NCBI GenBank assembly: GCA_035315345.1
Contig: DATFYA010000189.1
Location: 20,094-84,093, forward strand
DNA: 64,000 bases
Direction: 5' to 3'
Source of the DNA: Candidatus Methylomirabilota bacterium
GTDB lineage: Bacteria; Methylomirabilota; Methylomirabilia; Rokubacteriales; CSP1-6
Under the pieces are notes generated by a model. The model worked only from the letters and a program-made list of their open reading frames with translations, did not search any database and was not told the origin of the DNA. Positions 1-8,434 of the stretch are shown piece by piece (the stretch's first letter is position 1; each line of letters starts with the position of its first letter). The position numbers and the translations under genes were made by a program.

Positions 1-471
1 TCCATCCTGCAGCGCATGGGAGAGGCAGAGGGCTGGAAGTACCTCGATGCGCTCGACAAGAACATCGCGGAATACACGAAGTCCGGCTCCAAGCCCTGCA
101 AGGACGCGGCGGCGGGCGAGCGGGCCATCGGCGTCTCGTTCGAGTACGTGGCCCACGAGATGATCAAGAAGGGCTCGCCGGTGGCGATGGTGCTGCCCAA
201 GGAGGGCTCCGGCTACGAGATCGAGGCCAACGGGCTCACCCGGAAGGGGGCGAAGAATCCGGCGGCGAAGCAGTTCCTCGACTGGGCCATCACCGACGAG
301 TCGCTGAAGATCGCCTCGCAGTTCTTCGCGGCGGTGAGCGTCGCGGGCTTCCCCACGCCGGAGGGTCTGCCCAAGGACATCAGCAAGGTCGTGTTCCCGA
401 ACGACTTCGACTGGTCGGCGAAGAACCGCGACCGCATCCTCGCCGAGTGGCAGAAGCGCTACGCCAAGTAA
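1..471 (+). CDS. ABC transporter substrate-binding protein, 2-aminoethylphosphonate/Fe3+ type (3' part only)
   Basis: The reading frame is open from base 1, so the gene starts left of the window and only about 156 C-terminal codons are seen. The visible part has features typical of the C-terminal lobe of periplasmic proteins of the putative 2-aminoethylphosphonate (PhnS2/AfuA-like) family: a KPCK..AAGE stretch around the hinge, an IGVSFEY motif, then a helix-rich end with AKQFLDWAIT. It should bind its ligand in the periplasm and deliver it to the permease at 3598. The cognate ATPase and permease lie 2 kb downstream, with a helicase gene between them. The internal ATG at base 16 is not the true start. 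Fe3+ is the main alternative ligand, since the two families are close. Confidence 0.8.
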   Translation, partial: SILQRMGEAEGWKYLDALDKNIAEYTKSGSKPCKDAAAGERAIGVSFEYVAHEMIKKGSPVAMVLPKEGSGYEIEANGLTRKGAKNPAAKQFLDWAITDESLKIASQFFAAVSVAGFPTPEGLPKDISKVVFPNDFDWSAKNRDRILAEWQKRYAK

Positions 472-478
472 CCCCGGC

Positions 479-538
479 CGAGGTGCAGCCGCAGGCGAGC
501 CGATTCGAGTTTGGCGAGGTGCAGCCGAAGGCGAGCCG
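479..538 (+). repeat. Intergenic direct repeat, 2 x 24 bp
   Basis: Two 24-bp copies (479-502 and 515-538) differ at one base and start 36 bp apart. Each reads CGAGGTGCAGCCG-N-AGGCGAGCCG. They fill the 76-bp gap between the binding-protein stop codon and the helicase start, ending just before the ATG. They may be a dispersed intergenic repeat of this genome or part of the leader for the helicase gene. Function is unknown. Confidence 0.7.
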
Positions 539-547
539 AGCGAATAA

Positions 548-2503
548 ATGATGAAGCGCCCGGGTGCCTCCACGTCTCCGACGTCCTCGGCCTCAGAGCT
601 TGACGCCGCGCTCGCGCGGCTCGGCTATGCCGCCTTCCGGCCGGGCCAGCGCGAGGCGGTGGAGACGCTGCTCGCCCAGGGCCGGCTCCTGCTGGTGGCG
701 CCGACCGGCGGCGGCAAGAGCCTGAGCTACCAGCTACCGGCCACGCTGCTGCCCGGCACCACGCTGGTCATCTCACCCCTGGTCGCGTTGATGGCCGACC
801 AGGTCCAGGCCCTCGAGGCGCGCGGCGTGGCCGCGACCTACCTGGCGGCCACGCTCGACGCCGCCGCGATGCGTCGACGCATGGCCCGGCTCGCCGCGCG
901 GGCGTTCTCGCTGGTCTACGTCGCGCCGGAGCGCCTGGCCTTCCCCGGCTTCCGGGCCATGCTGCGCGACCTGGACGTGCCGCTGGTGGCGGTGGACGAG
1001 GCGCACTGCATCAGCGAGTGGGGGCACGACTTCCGCCCGGAGTACCTCGGCATCGGGTCGGTGATCGCCGACTTCCCGCGCGCCCGCGTGCTGGCCTGCA
1101 CCGCCACCGCGACGCCGATCGTGCGCGACGAGATCCTCGCCCGTCTCGGCCTGCCGCCCGACACGCCCCAGATGGTCCGCGGCTTCGCCCGGCCCAACCT
1201 CGCGCTCCGGGCCGTGGAGGTGGACGGTCGCCGCGAGCGCGAGCGGCTGGTGGACGGCGCGCTCGCCGAGGCGCTGGGCGGCCCCGGCAAGGGCCGGGGC
1301 ACCGCCATCGTGTACGCGCCGACGCGAAAGAAGTCGGAGGACGAGGCCGAGCGGCTGGCCTCGCACGGCTGGCGGGGCGTGGCCTATCACGCGGGGCTCG
1401 AGGGCCGCGCCCGGGAGATCGTGCAGCGCGAGTTCGTCGAGGGCCGCGTCGAAGTCGTGGTGGCCACCAATGCATTCGGCATGGGCATCGACCGGCCGGA
1501 CGTGCGGGCGGTCATCCACCTGGGCCCGCCGGGCTCCATCGAGGCCTACTACCAGGAGGTCGGCCGCGCCGGCCGGGACGGAGCGCCGGCGCTCGGGTTG
1601 CTGCTGGTCGGCGCGGGAGATCTCGCGCTCCGCCGGGCGCTGCTGGAGCGGGGGGCGGAGGGCGCCACGGCCGACCCGGCGATGGTCGAGCACAAGTGGG
1701 GCATGTTCCTCGAGTTGATTCGCTGGGTCGAGGGTGGAAGCTGTCGCCACGATGCGATTCTTCGCTACTTCGGCGACGAGGCGGAGACCCTGGCCGGATG
1801 CGGCCGCTGCGACGTCTGTCAGGGGCTGCTGCAGGCCGACCAGGAGGCGGGCGACCAGGAGCGCGTCACCCTGATCGTGCGCAAGGCGCTGTCCGGCGTG
1901 GCGCGCGTGCACGAGCGCTTCGGGCTGCAGACCGCGGTCAAGCTGATCCACGGCGAGCCGGACGAGCGCATCGAGCGGGCCGGGCTCACCCGGGTGCCGA
2001 CCTTCGGCAACCTCAAGGAGCACCCCGCGCCCTGGCTGCTCGCGCTCCTCCGGCGCTGCGTGTCCGCGGGCTGGGTCAGCTTCAGCGGTCGCGAGCGGCC
2101 GGTGGTCGTGCTGACCGAGGAGGGCCGCGCGGTGATGAAGGGCCAGCGCCCGGCGCGGCTCCTGCTGCCCCCGCTGACCCGGCGCACGCCCGCCCCGGCG
2201 GCCACCCGGTCCGCCGAGCCCGGCCAGCCTCGACCGGCGGCCGCGGCCGCCGAGCTGGACGCGGCCGCGCAGGCGCTGTTCGAGACGCTGCGCCGTCACC
2301 GCCTCACGGTGGCCCGCGCCGAGGGCGTTGCCCCGTTCATCGTGGCCAGCGACCGGACGCTGCGCGAGATCGCCATGCTGAGGCCGCGCACGCTCGACGA
2401 GCTGCAGCTGGCTCACGGTGTCGGGCGGCACAAGGCCGAGCGGTACGGCGCGGGCCTGCTGCAGGTCGTGGCATCGGCCGCCGAGCCGGCATCACGACGG
2501 TGA
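548..2503 (+). CDS. recQ: RecQ family ATP-dependent DNA helicase
   Basis: A 651-residue superfamily-2 3'-5' helicase that unwinds forked and recombination DNA. Walker A (APTGGGKS, about residue 51), the DEAH box (D150) followed directly by the RecQ aromatic-rich loop [13 protein letters not shown], and the second RecA domain ending GRAGRDG are all present. A four-cysteine zinc site follows, with one Cys, a 19-residue step, then CGRCDVC. Next come a winged-helix region and a C-terminal HRDC domain (about residues 575-640). The length is close to that of E. coli RecQ (about 610). Two ATGs (548, 551) are adjacent. The gene sits inside a phosphonate-type ABC cluster and its stop overlaps the ATPase start by 4 bp, so the two are probably co-translated. 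Confidence 0.95.
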   Translation: MMKRPGASTSPTSSASELDAALARLGYAAFRPGQREAVETLLAQGRLLLVAPTGGGKSLSYQLPATLLPGTTLVISPLVALMADQVQALEARGVAATYLAATLDAAAMRRRMARLAARAFSLVYVAPERLAFPGFRAMLRDLDVPLVAVDEAHCISEWGHDFRPEYLGIGSVIADFPRARVLACTATATPIVRDEILARLGLPPDTPQMVRGFARPNLALRAVEVDGRRERERLVDGALAEALGGPGKGRGTAIVYAPTRKKSEDEAERLASHGWRGVAYHAGLEGRAREIVQREFVEGRVEVVVATNAFGMGIDRPDVRAVIHLGPPGSIEAYYQEVGRAGRDGAPALGLLLVGAGDLALRRALLERGAEGATADPAMVEHKWGMFLELIRWVEGGSCRHDAILRYFGDEAETLAGCGRCDVCQGLLQADQEAGDQERVTLIVRKALSGVARVHERFGLQTAVKLIHGEPDERIERAGLTRVPTFGNLKEHPAPWLLALLRRCVSAGWVSFSGRERPVVVLTEEGRAVMKGQRPARLLLPPLTRRTPAPAATRSAEPGQPRPAAAAAELDAAAQALFETLRRHRLTVARAEGVAPFIVASDRTLREIAMLRPRTLDELQLAHGVGRHKAERYGAGLLQVVASAAEPASRR

Positions 2504-3594
2504 GCGCGGAGACCGGCCGGCCGGCGGCGGTCGCCCTCGAGGGCATCGCCAAGAAGTTCGGCCAGTTCGTCGCCTTGAGCGGCGTGAGCCTGGCCGTGTC
2601 GGCCGGCGAGTTCGTCTGCTTCCTCGGGCCGAGCGGCTGCGGCAAGACGACGCTGCTGCGGATCATCGCCGGCCTGGAGCGCCAGAATGCCGGCTCGGTG
2701 ACGATGGGCGGACGCGACGTCTCGTCGCTGCCGCCCAGCCGCCGCAACTACGGCATCGTCTTCCAGTCCTACGCGTTGTTTCCGAACCTCACGGTCGCAC
2801 GCAACGTGGCCTACGGGCTCGAGACGCGCAAGGTCGCGCGGGCCGAGATCGATCGGCGGGTGGACGAGCTGCTGGCCCTGGTGGGGCTGGCCGCGCACCG
2901 GCACAAGTACCCGGCGCAGCTCTCGGGCGGCGAGCAGCAGCGGATCGCGCTGGCGCGCGCGCTGGCTCCGTCGCCCGCGCTGCTCCTGCTGGACGAGCCG
3001 CTCTCCGCCCTCGACGCGCGGGTGCGCCAGTCGCTCCGGCACGAGATGCGCGCGCTGCAGCGACGGCTCGGGGTGACCACGATCATGGTCACGCACGACC
3101 AGGAGGAGGCCCTGGCCATGGCCGACCGGATCGTGGTGATGAACCACGGCGCGGTGGAGCAGGTGGGCACCCCGGTCGAGGTCTACATGCGGCCGCGCTC
3201 GCCGTTCGTCGCGCGATTCGTGGGTCAGATGAACTTCATCGAGGCGACCGCGGGCGAGCGGCCGGGGTGGGCGCGGCTCGGCGCCGTGCAGATGCGGCAC
3301 GGGGCGGCGGAGCCGCTCGCGGCCGGGACGCCGCTGACGCTGGCCATCCGGCCCGAGGAGATCGTAGTGGGCGCGGCGACCGCCGGCGTCGAGAATCGGC
3401 TGGTGACGCGCATCCGGGCGGTGCAGTTCCTCGGCCCGTTCACCCGCCTGAGCCTCGCGCTGCCCGACGGCGCCCCCCCGCTGGAATGCGACGTGGCGGC
3501 CAGCGCGTTCGCCGCCCTCGGGGTGGCGGAAGGCGGCGAGCTGACCCTGTCGCTCACGCCCGAGGCGCTCCGGGTGTTCTCGGCCCGCGTCTAG
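2500..3594 (+). CDS. ABC transporter ATP-binding protein, 2-aminoethylphosphonate (PhnT2)/PotA type
   Basis: A 364-residue ATPase energising import through the permease at 3598. Walker [10 protein letters not shown] starts at residue 43. The Q-loop (FQSYALFP), signature LSGGEQQ, Walker B LLLLDEP, D-loop and switch His ([15 protein letters not shown]) are all intact. About 120 further residues form a TOBE-like regulatory domain (AIRPEEI region). The GTG start at 2500 is chosen because it gives a GTGA overlap with the helicase stop and begins a normal-length protein. The open frame further upstream only shadows recQ. With the binding protein at 1 and the permease at 3598 it forms a complete ABC importer. 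Putrescine or iron ATPases are the nearest alternatives. Confidence 0.88.
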   Translation: MSAETGRPAAVALEGIAKKFGQFVALSGVSLAVSAGEFVCFLGPSGCGKTTLLRIIAGLERQNAGSVTMGGRDVSSLPPSRRNYGIVFQSYALFPNLTVARNVAYGLETRKVARAEIDRRVDELLALVGLAAHRHKYPAQLSGGEQQRIALARALAPSPALLLLDEPLSALDARVRQSLRHEMRALQRRLGVTTIMVTHDQEEALAMADRIVVMNHGAVEQVGTPVEVYMRPRSPFVARFVGQMNFIEATAGERPGWARLGAVQMRHGAAEPLAAGTPLTLAIRPEEIVVGAATAGVENRLVTRIRAVQFLGPFTRLSLALPDGAPPLECDVAASAFAALGVAEGGELTLSLTPEALRVFSARV

Positions 3595-3597
3595 GAC

Positions 3598-5325
3598 ATG
3601 TCGGACACGCGGCCGGAGAGCTTGTCCGCGGCCATCCCGGACCGGACCATCCGCCACCGGGTGGGCGGTGAGGACGTCGTCCGCCTCGTGCTGGTGGCCG
3701 TCTTCGCGGCCATCCTCTACCTCTTCGTGCTCTACCCGCTCATTCACGTGGTGTGGCGAAGCCTGCTCGCCAACGACGGGGCGTTCGTGGGCCTCGCCAA
3801 CTACCGCCGGTACTTCGGCACGCCGGCCATCGCGGCCTCCATCGGCAACAGCCTGTTCGTCTCGCTGATCTCGATGGCGATCACGGTGGTCCTCGCCTTC
3901 GTCTACGCGTACGGGCTCACCCGCACCCGGATGCCGTGCCGCGGCCTCTTCCGGGTCGTGGCGATGCTGCCGCTCTTCGCGCCCTCGCTGGTGCAGGCCC
4001 TCGCCTTCATCTACGTATTCGGCAACAACGGGATCGTCACGCGGGCCACCGGCTTCAACGTCGGCATCTACGGTCCCAAGGGCATCGTGGCCGCCGAGGT
4101 CTTCTACTGCTTCCCCCACGCGCTGCTCATCCTGGTGGCTGCCCTGTCCGCGACGGATGCGCGCCTCTACGACGCCGCGCGCACCCTGGGGGCCTCGCCG
4201 CTCAAGACGTTCCTGACCGTGACGTTGCCCGGGGTGAAGTTCGGGCTGGTGAGCGCCTGCTTCGTGGTGTTCACGCTGGTGATCACCGACTTCGGCGCGC
4301 CCAAGGCGATCGGGGGCAAGTTCTCGGTGATGGCGACCGAGATCTACAACCAGGTCTCGGGCCAGCAGAACTTCACGATGGGCGCCACCGTCTCGGTGGT
4401 CCTGCTGATCCCGGCGGTGCTGGCGTTCCTGGTCGACCGCATCGTGCAGCGCCGCCAGTACGCGCTGGTCACCGCGTCCTCGCGGCCGCTCACCCCGCGG
4501 CGCCGGCCCGCGGCCGACTGGGGCTGCTTCGCCTACTGCGCGCTGATCGCCGGGGCGATCGCGGGCCTGTACCTGGCGATCGCGGTCTACTCCCTGGTGG
4601 TGCGGTGGCCCTACAACTTCACGCCGACCCTCCGGCACTACACGTTCGCCACGGTGGGCGGCTACGCGCCGCTGGCCAACAGCGTGTACGTCGCCGCGCT
4701 CACCGCGCTGGTCGGCACCGGGCTCGCGTTCGGGGGCGCCTACGTGGTCGAGAAGTGCCGGACGGCGTGGAGCGGCCTCCTGTACCTGGTGTCGGTGCTG
4801 CCGGTGGCCATCCCGGGCATGGTGCTGGGCCTCGCCTACATCTTCGCGTTCAACGCCCCCGGCAGCGTCCTCAACGCCCTCTACGGCACGCTGGCCATCC
4901 TGATCGTCTCCAACGTCGTCCACTACTTCACGGTGGGCTTCCTGACCGCCACCACCGCGCTGCGGCAGATGGACGCCGAGTTCGAGAACGTCTCCGCCTC
5001 GCTCGGCGTCCCGTTCTACCGCACCTTCTGGCGAGTGACCGTGCCGATGGCGTTGCCGTCGATCGTGGGCATCAGCATGTACTTCTTCCTCAACGCGATG
5101 GTCACCCTCTCGGCGGTGGTGTTCCTGGTCGCCCCCGGTACCGAGCTGGCCGCGGTCGCGGTGCTGCTGATGGATGACGCCGGTGATACCGCGCAGGCCG
5201 CCGCGATGTCGGTCTGCATCATCGCGATCGGGCTGGCGGTGCGCCTGGGATACTGGGCCCTCCTTCGCGGCGTGAGCCGTCGCACCGAAGCCTGGCGCGA
5301 CCCGCCCGAAAGCACGCTAAGATAA
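3598..5325 (+). CDS. ABC transporter permease, fused two-domain, 2-aminoethylphosphonate (PhnU2)/FbpB type
   Basis: A 575-residue inner-membrane protein with two tandem BPD-type permease halves (about residues 60-285 and 345-560), so one polypeptide supplies the whole channel. Each half carries the EAA-like coupling loop (first DAARTLGASPLKTF; second ENVSASLGVPFYRTF) that docks on the ATPase. The fused architecture and the motif YNFTPTLRHY between the halves are typical of the putative 2-aminoethylphosphonate permease family and of bacterial Fe3+ permeases. The start lies 3 bp after the ATPase stop, so the two genes form one unit. It is followed by a hairpin at 5345 that may end this transcription unit. 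Confidence 0.88.
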   Translation: MSDTRPESLSAAIPDRTIRHRVGGEDVVRLVLVAVFAAILYLFVLYPLIHVVWRSLLANDGAFVGLANYRRYFGTPAIAASIGNSLFVSLISMAITVVLAFVYAYGLTRTRMPCRGLFRVVAMLPLFAPSLVQALAFIYVFGNNGIVTRATGFNVGIYGPKGIVAAEVFYCFPHALLILVAALSATDARLYDAARTLGASPLKTFLTVTLPGVKFGLVSACFVVFTLVITDFGAPKAIGGKFSVMATEIYNQVSGQQNFTMGATVSVVLLIPAVLAFLVDRIVQRRQYALVTASSRPLTPRRRPAADWGCFAYCALIAGAIAGLYLAIAVYSLVVRWPYNFTPTLRHYTFATVGGYAPLANSVYVAALTALVGTGLAFGGAYVVEKCRTAWSGLLYLVSVLPVAIPGMVLGLAYIFAFNAPGSVLNALYGTLAILIVSNVVHYFTVGFLTATTALRQMDAEFENVSASLGVPFYRTFWRVTVPMALPSIVGISMYFFLNAMVTLSAVVFLVAPGTELAAVAVLLMDDAGDTAQAAAMSVCIIAIGLAVRLGYWALLRGVSRRTEAWRDPPESTLR

Positions 5326-5344
5326 CGCGGAGCCGCCTTACAAA

Positions 5345-5364
5345 GGTCATCGCTCGCGATGACC
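5345..5364 (+). terminator. Perfect hairpin after the permease gene
   Basis: An 8-bp perfect stem (GGTCATCG / CGATGACC) closes a 4-base CTCG loop, 20 bp after the permease stop codon. No run of T follows, so it is not a classical intrinsic terminator. It could be a Rho-type stop, an mRNA-stabilising structure or a palindromic operator for the cupin operon downstream. Confidence 0.4.
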
Positions 5365-5377
5365 GTCAGAATATCGA

Positions 5378-5468
5378 GGGCGTGTGACCAACCGCCCACG
5401 GCCAAGAGACACGTATGGAACATGAAGGGCGTGTGACCAACTACCACGGTCAAGCGTCACGTACAGGA
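5378..5468 (+). repeat. Imperfect direct repeat upstream of the cupin gene
   Basis: Two copies of about 42 bp (5378-5419 and 5427-5468) start 49 bp apart. Both begin GGGCGTGTGACCAAC, continue with CCACGG-C/T-CAAG and end CACGTA followed by a GGA. They occupy most of the 169-bp gap between the permease and the cupin gene, and the second copy ends about 26 bp before the cupin ATG. A repeated operator is possible; a dispersed repeat element is equally so. Confidence 0.6.
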
Positions 5469-5494
5469 AAAAAGGGACTCACGAGGACGGCGCG

Positions 5495-5806
5495 ATGAAG
5501 AACGCGGTGGTGAACCTCCAGGGCCACAAGGGCCAGTTCTTCGAGGTCCTGCAGGAGACGGAGCGCACCCAGACCGCGGTCATGACCATCGCACCCGGCC
5601 GGGACAGTGGTCCGGAGGAGACGCACGCGGGCGACCAGGTCGTCTACGTGATCGAGGGCGAGGCGATCGTGACCATCGAAGGCACGCCGCACCATGCCCG
5701 GCCCGGGGCGTGCGCGGTGATCCCCGCGGGAGCGCGCCATCACGTGAAGAACCCGGGCGCCGCGCCGCTCTTCTGTCTCACCGTCTACGCGCCGCCCGCG
5801 TACTAG
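5495..5806 (+). CDS. Small single-domain cupin protein
   Basis: A 103-residue protein made of one cupin beta-barrel. Cupin motif 1 is seen as ETHAGDQVVYVIEGEA (about residues 44-59) with a candidate metal His, and motif 2 as PGACAVIPAGARHHVKN (about 72-88) with two further His. Such stand-alone cupins bind a metal and either a small ligand or a hydroxylated/keto substrate, but the sequence does not give the reaction. A GAGG ribosome-binding site lies about 10 bases before the ATG. The SDR dehydrogenase begins 6 bp downstream, so the two probably act on the same metabolite. Confidence 0.85.
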   Translation: MKNAVVNLQGHKGQFFEVLQETERTQTAVMTIAPGRDSGPEETHAGDQVVYVIEGEAIVTIEGTPHHARPGACAVIPAGARHHVKNPGAAPLFCLTVYAPPAY

Positions 5807-5812
5807 CCGGCG

Positions 5813-6550
5813 ATGCCTCCCTCCATCCGCACGGCGCTCGTCACCGGGGCGGCTCGCGGCATCGGCCTGGCGATCGCGACGCGGCTGGCCGGCGACGGCC
5901 TGCGGGTGGCCCTGCTCGACCGCGACGGCGAGCGGGTGGAGGCGGCGGCCCGCTCCGTGGGCGGCGGCGCGAGAGCGCTGGTCGGCGACGTGACGCAGAC
6001 GAAGGAGGTCGACGGCGCCATCGCGCGGGTGGAGCGCGAGTGGGGTCGCCTCGACGTGCTGGTCAACAACGCGGGGATCACCGGCCGCTCGTTCCCGATC
6101 TGGGAGCTGTCCGACGAGGACTGGCAGCGGGTGATCGACGTCGACCTTACCAGCGTGTTCCTCTGCTGCCGGGCCGCGGTGAAGGTGATGCTGCGCCAGG
6201 GGAGCGGGCGCATCATCAACATCGCCTCGATCGCCGGGAAGGAGGGCAACCCGACGCTGGTGCCGTACTCGACTGCCAAGGCCGGGGTGATCGGCCTGAC
6301 CAAGGCGCTTGCCAAGGAGGTCGCCACGCGCGGGATCCTCGTCAACGCGGTCGCGCCCGCGGTCATCGGCACCGAGCTGCTCGAGCAGATGGAGCAGAGC
6401 ACGGTGGATCTGCTGGTCTCCAAGATCCCGATGGGCCGGGTCGGCCGGCCGGACGAGGTGGCCGCGCTGGTGGCGTGGCTCGCGTCCGACCAGTGCACCT
6501 TCAGCACCGGGGCGGTCTACGATCTCTCGGGCGGGCGGGCGACGTACTAG
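5813..6550 (+). CDS. SDR family NAD(P)-dependent oxidoreductase
   Basis: A 245-residue classical short-chain dehydrogenase. The dinucleotide-binding motif TGAARGIG (about residues 11-18), NNAG (about 85-88), the catalytic Ser in NIASIAG and the Tyr-x3-Lys pair in YSTAK are all intact, and an Asp after the second strand (LLDRD) suggests NAD preference. Length and the C-terminal DLSGGRATY end match the 3-oxoacyl-ACP-reductase-like branch (FabG-like), but that branch is functionally mixed and the substrate is unknown. It is cotranscribed with the cupin gene 6 bp upstream, which argues for a catabolic pair rather than fatty-acid synthesis. Confidence 0.9.
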   Translation: MPPSIRTALVTGAARGIGLAIATRLAGDGLRVALLDRDGERVEAAARSVGGGARALVGDVTQTKEVDGAIARVEREWGRLDVLVNNAGITGRSFPIWELSDEDWQRVIDVDLTSVFLCCRAAVKVMLRQGSGRIINIASIAGKEGNPTLVPYSTAKAGVIGLTKALAKEVATRGILVNAVAPAVIGTELLEQMEQSTVDLLVSKIPMGRVGRPDEVAALVAWLASDQCTFSTGAVYDLSGGRATY

Positions 6551-6571
6551 CGACGCATCGTCGGGCGGGTG

Positions 6572-8434
6572 ATGCCGATGCCGCCGGCCGCCCGGAATGT
6601 CGTGCGCGCCTTGCTGATCGGGATCGCGGTGAGCGTGGCGGTGACCGGCCTCTCCCGGGTGGGCGTGCTGGCGGGCTGGGAGACCCGCGCGGTCGACGCG
6701 TTCCTCTTCCTGCGCGATCCGGTGCGCGCGCCCGGCATCGTGGTGGTGGCCCTCGACGAGGACGCCTTCCGCAGCGTCGGGGAGCGCCAGCCCATCTCCC
6801 GCCGGTACCTGGCCGACCTGTGCGACATGCTGCTGCGGAGCGGCGCGCGCGTGGTGGGCCTCGATATCACGCTGAAGGTGCCCGCCGAGGGTGACGAGGC
6901 GCTGGTGGCGGTGGCCCAGCGCTGGAACCGGGACGGGCGCCGTCCGCTGGTGTTCGCCGCGATCGCGACGCCGGTCCCCGCGGCCGCCTATCGGCTGGAT
7001 CCGCTCTTCTCGGCCGATCTGCCCGGGCTCGTCGGCTTCTCGAACGGGCTCATCGGCTCGGACGGCATCATCCGTCGCATGGCGCCGACGCTGCCGACCG
7101 ACGGGGATCGGTCGCTGCCCGCGCTCTCCCTGGCCGTGATGGCCTCGCTGGCCGGCTACACCGAACAGACGCTGGCCGCCGCGCTCGCCACGGAGGGCGG
7201 CTCGCTCGACCTCCCGGTGCGTGACCGGCACGGAGCCTTCGGCGAGGCCGAGCCGCTCGACGTGGGCACGCTGCGCGAGTCCACCTGGCGCATCGATTTC
7301 ACGGGACCACCCGGCACCCTGACCACGTTTCCCAGTGGGCCCATCGTGGAGGCGGCCCGGCGCGCGGTCGAGCCCGCGGCCGACAATCCGTTTCGCGGCC
7401 GCGTGGTGCTGGTCGGTGCGACCTTCGCGGAGAGCCGCGACGCCCACGCCACTCCGGTGGGCGCGATGTCGGGCGTGGAGATCCACGCCAACATGGTCCA
7501 CACCCTGCTGACCCGCCGGGCCTTCCTGCCGCCGCCCTGGCCGGTGAACCTGGCCGTGCTCATCGCGGCGTGCGTGCTCGTCGCCCTGCTCTCGCTCTGG
7601 CTCCGCGCGGGACTGGTGGCGCTGGTCGCGATCCTGTTCGTCATCTGCGTCACCGTGTGGAGCTACGAGGCCTACACGCGCGGCGGATACTGGCTCGACT
7701 TCCTGGCCCCGGTGCTCGGAATGTTCCTCTACCTCGAGGGCTCGCGTCTCTTCGCTCGCCGCCGGCTGCGGCGCGCCTTCGGCCAGTACGTGGGTCCCGA
7801 GGTGATGGACCGCGTGCTCCATCAGGACGCGGCGCTCGACGGGGACGTGCGCGTGGTGTCGGTCCTGTTCTCGGACCTGCGCGGCTTCACGACGGTGGCC
7901 GAGCGGCTGTCGCCCGAGCGCATCTCCGAGACGATGAACGAATACTTCACGGCCATGATCGACGTGATCCTGGCGCGCCACGGCATCGTGCAGGACTTCG
8001 TGGGAGACGCCATTCTCGCCGTCTTCGGGGCTCCGCTGGCCGATCCCGACCATGCCGGGAACGCGGTCACCGCGGCCCGCGAGATGCACGCGGCGCTGGA
8101 GCGGCTGAATTCGGCCTGGGTGGCGGCCGGCCGACCGGCCCTGACGATGGGGATCGCCATCAACACCGGCCAGGTGTTCGCGGGCAACGTGGGCTCTCCA
8201 CGAAAGAAGAAGTACGCGGTGATCGGGGATACAGTGAACACCGTGACCCGGATGGAGGGGCTGAACCGGGATTTCGCCACGTCCATCCTGATCAGCCGGG
8301 CGACGTTCGAGGCGATTCGCGGGCGCGGGGCGGTCAGGCCGCGCGGGACGGTGCCGGTGAGGGGACGGGCGCAACCGGTGGAAGTGTTCGAGCTGCTGCC
8401 GGCATCGGCCGGCGCTGGAGGAGCGAATGGCTAG
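6572..8434 (+). CDS. CHASE2 domain adenylate/guanylate cyclase
   Basis: A 620-residue membrane signalling enzyme. An N-terminal membrane segment (about residues 8-30) precedes a periplasmic CHASE2 sensor (about 45-305), two or three membrane helices (about 318-395) and a cytoplasmic class III cyclase domain (about 430-600). The metal-binding aspartates are present (LFSDLRGF, near D435; FVGDAILA, near D479), as is the transition-state Asn/Arg pair in GDTVNTVTRMEG. The residue three before the glycine of FVGD, usually Lys in ATP-using enzymes, is Asp, so the nucleotide used is uncertain. GTG 6569 and ATG 6572 are adjacent; ATG is chosen. The 3' end overlaps the FecR-like gene, a common partnership for CHASE2 cyclases. 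Confidence 0.9.
   Translation: MPMPPAARNVVRALLIGIAVSVAVTGLSRVGVLAGWETRAVDAFLFLRDPVRAPGIVVVALDEDAFRSVGERQPISRRYLADLCDMLLRSGARVVGLDITLKVPAEGDEALVAVAQRWNRDGRRPLVFAAIATPVPAAAYRLDPLFSADLPGLVGFSNGLIGSDGIIRRMAPTLPTDGDRSLPALSLAVMASLAGYTEQTLAAALATEGGSLDLPVRDRHGAFGEAEPLDVGTLRESTWRIDFTGPPGTLTTFPSGPIVEAARRAVEPAADNPFRGRVVLVGATFAESRDAHATPVGAMSGVEIHANMVHTLLTRRAFLPPPWPVNLAVLIAACVLVALLSLWLRAGLVALVAILFVICVTVWSYEAYTRGGYWLDFLAPVLGMFLYLEGSRLFARRRLRRAFGQYVGPEVMDRVLHQDAALDGDVRVVSVLFSDLRGFTTVAERLSPERISETMNEYFTAMIDVILARHGIVQDFVGDAILAVFGAPLADPDHAGNAVTAAREMHAALERLNSAWVAAGRPALTMGIAINTGQVFAGNVGSPRKKKYAVIGDTVNTVTRMEGLNRDFATSILISRATFEAIRGRGAVRPRGTVPVRGRAQPVEVFELLPASAGAGGANG

Noticed and set aside
1018..2499. Long upstream extension of the phosphonate-type ATPase frame
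   Set aside because: It overlaps recQ in another frame and encodes Arg/Gly-rich nonsense. The true protein begins at GTG 2500.
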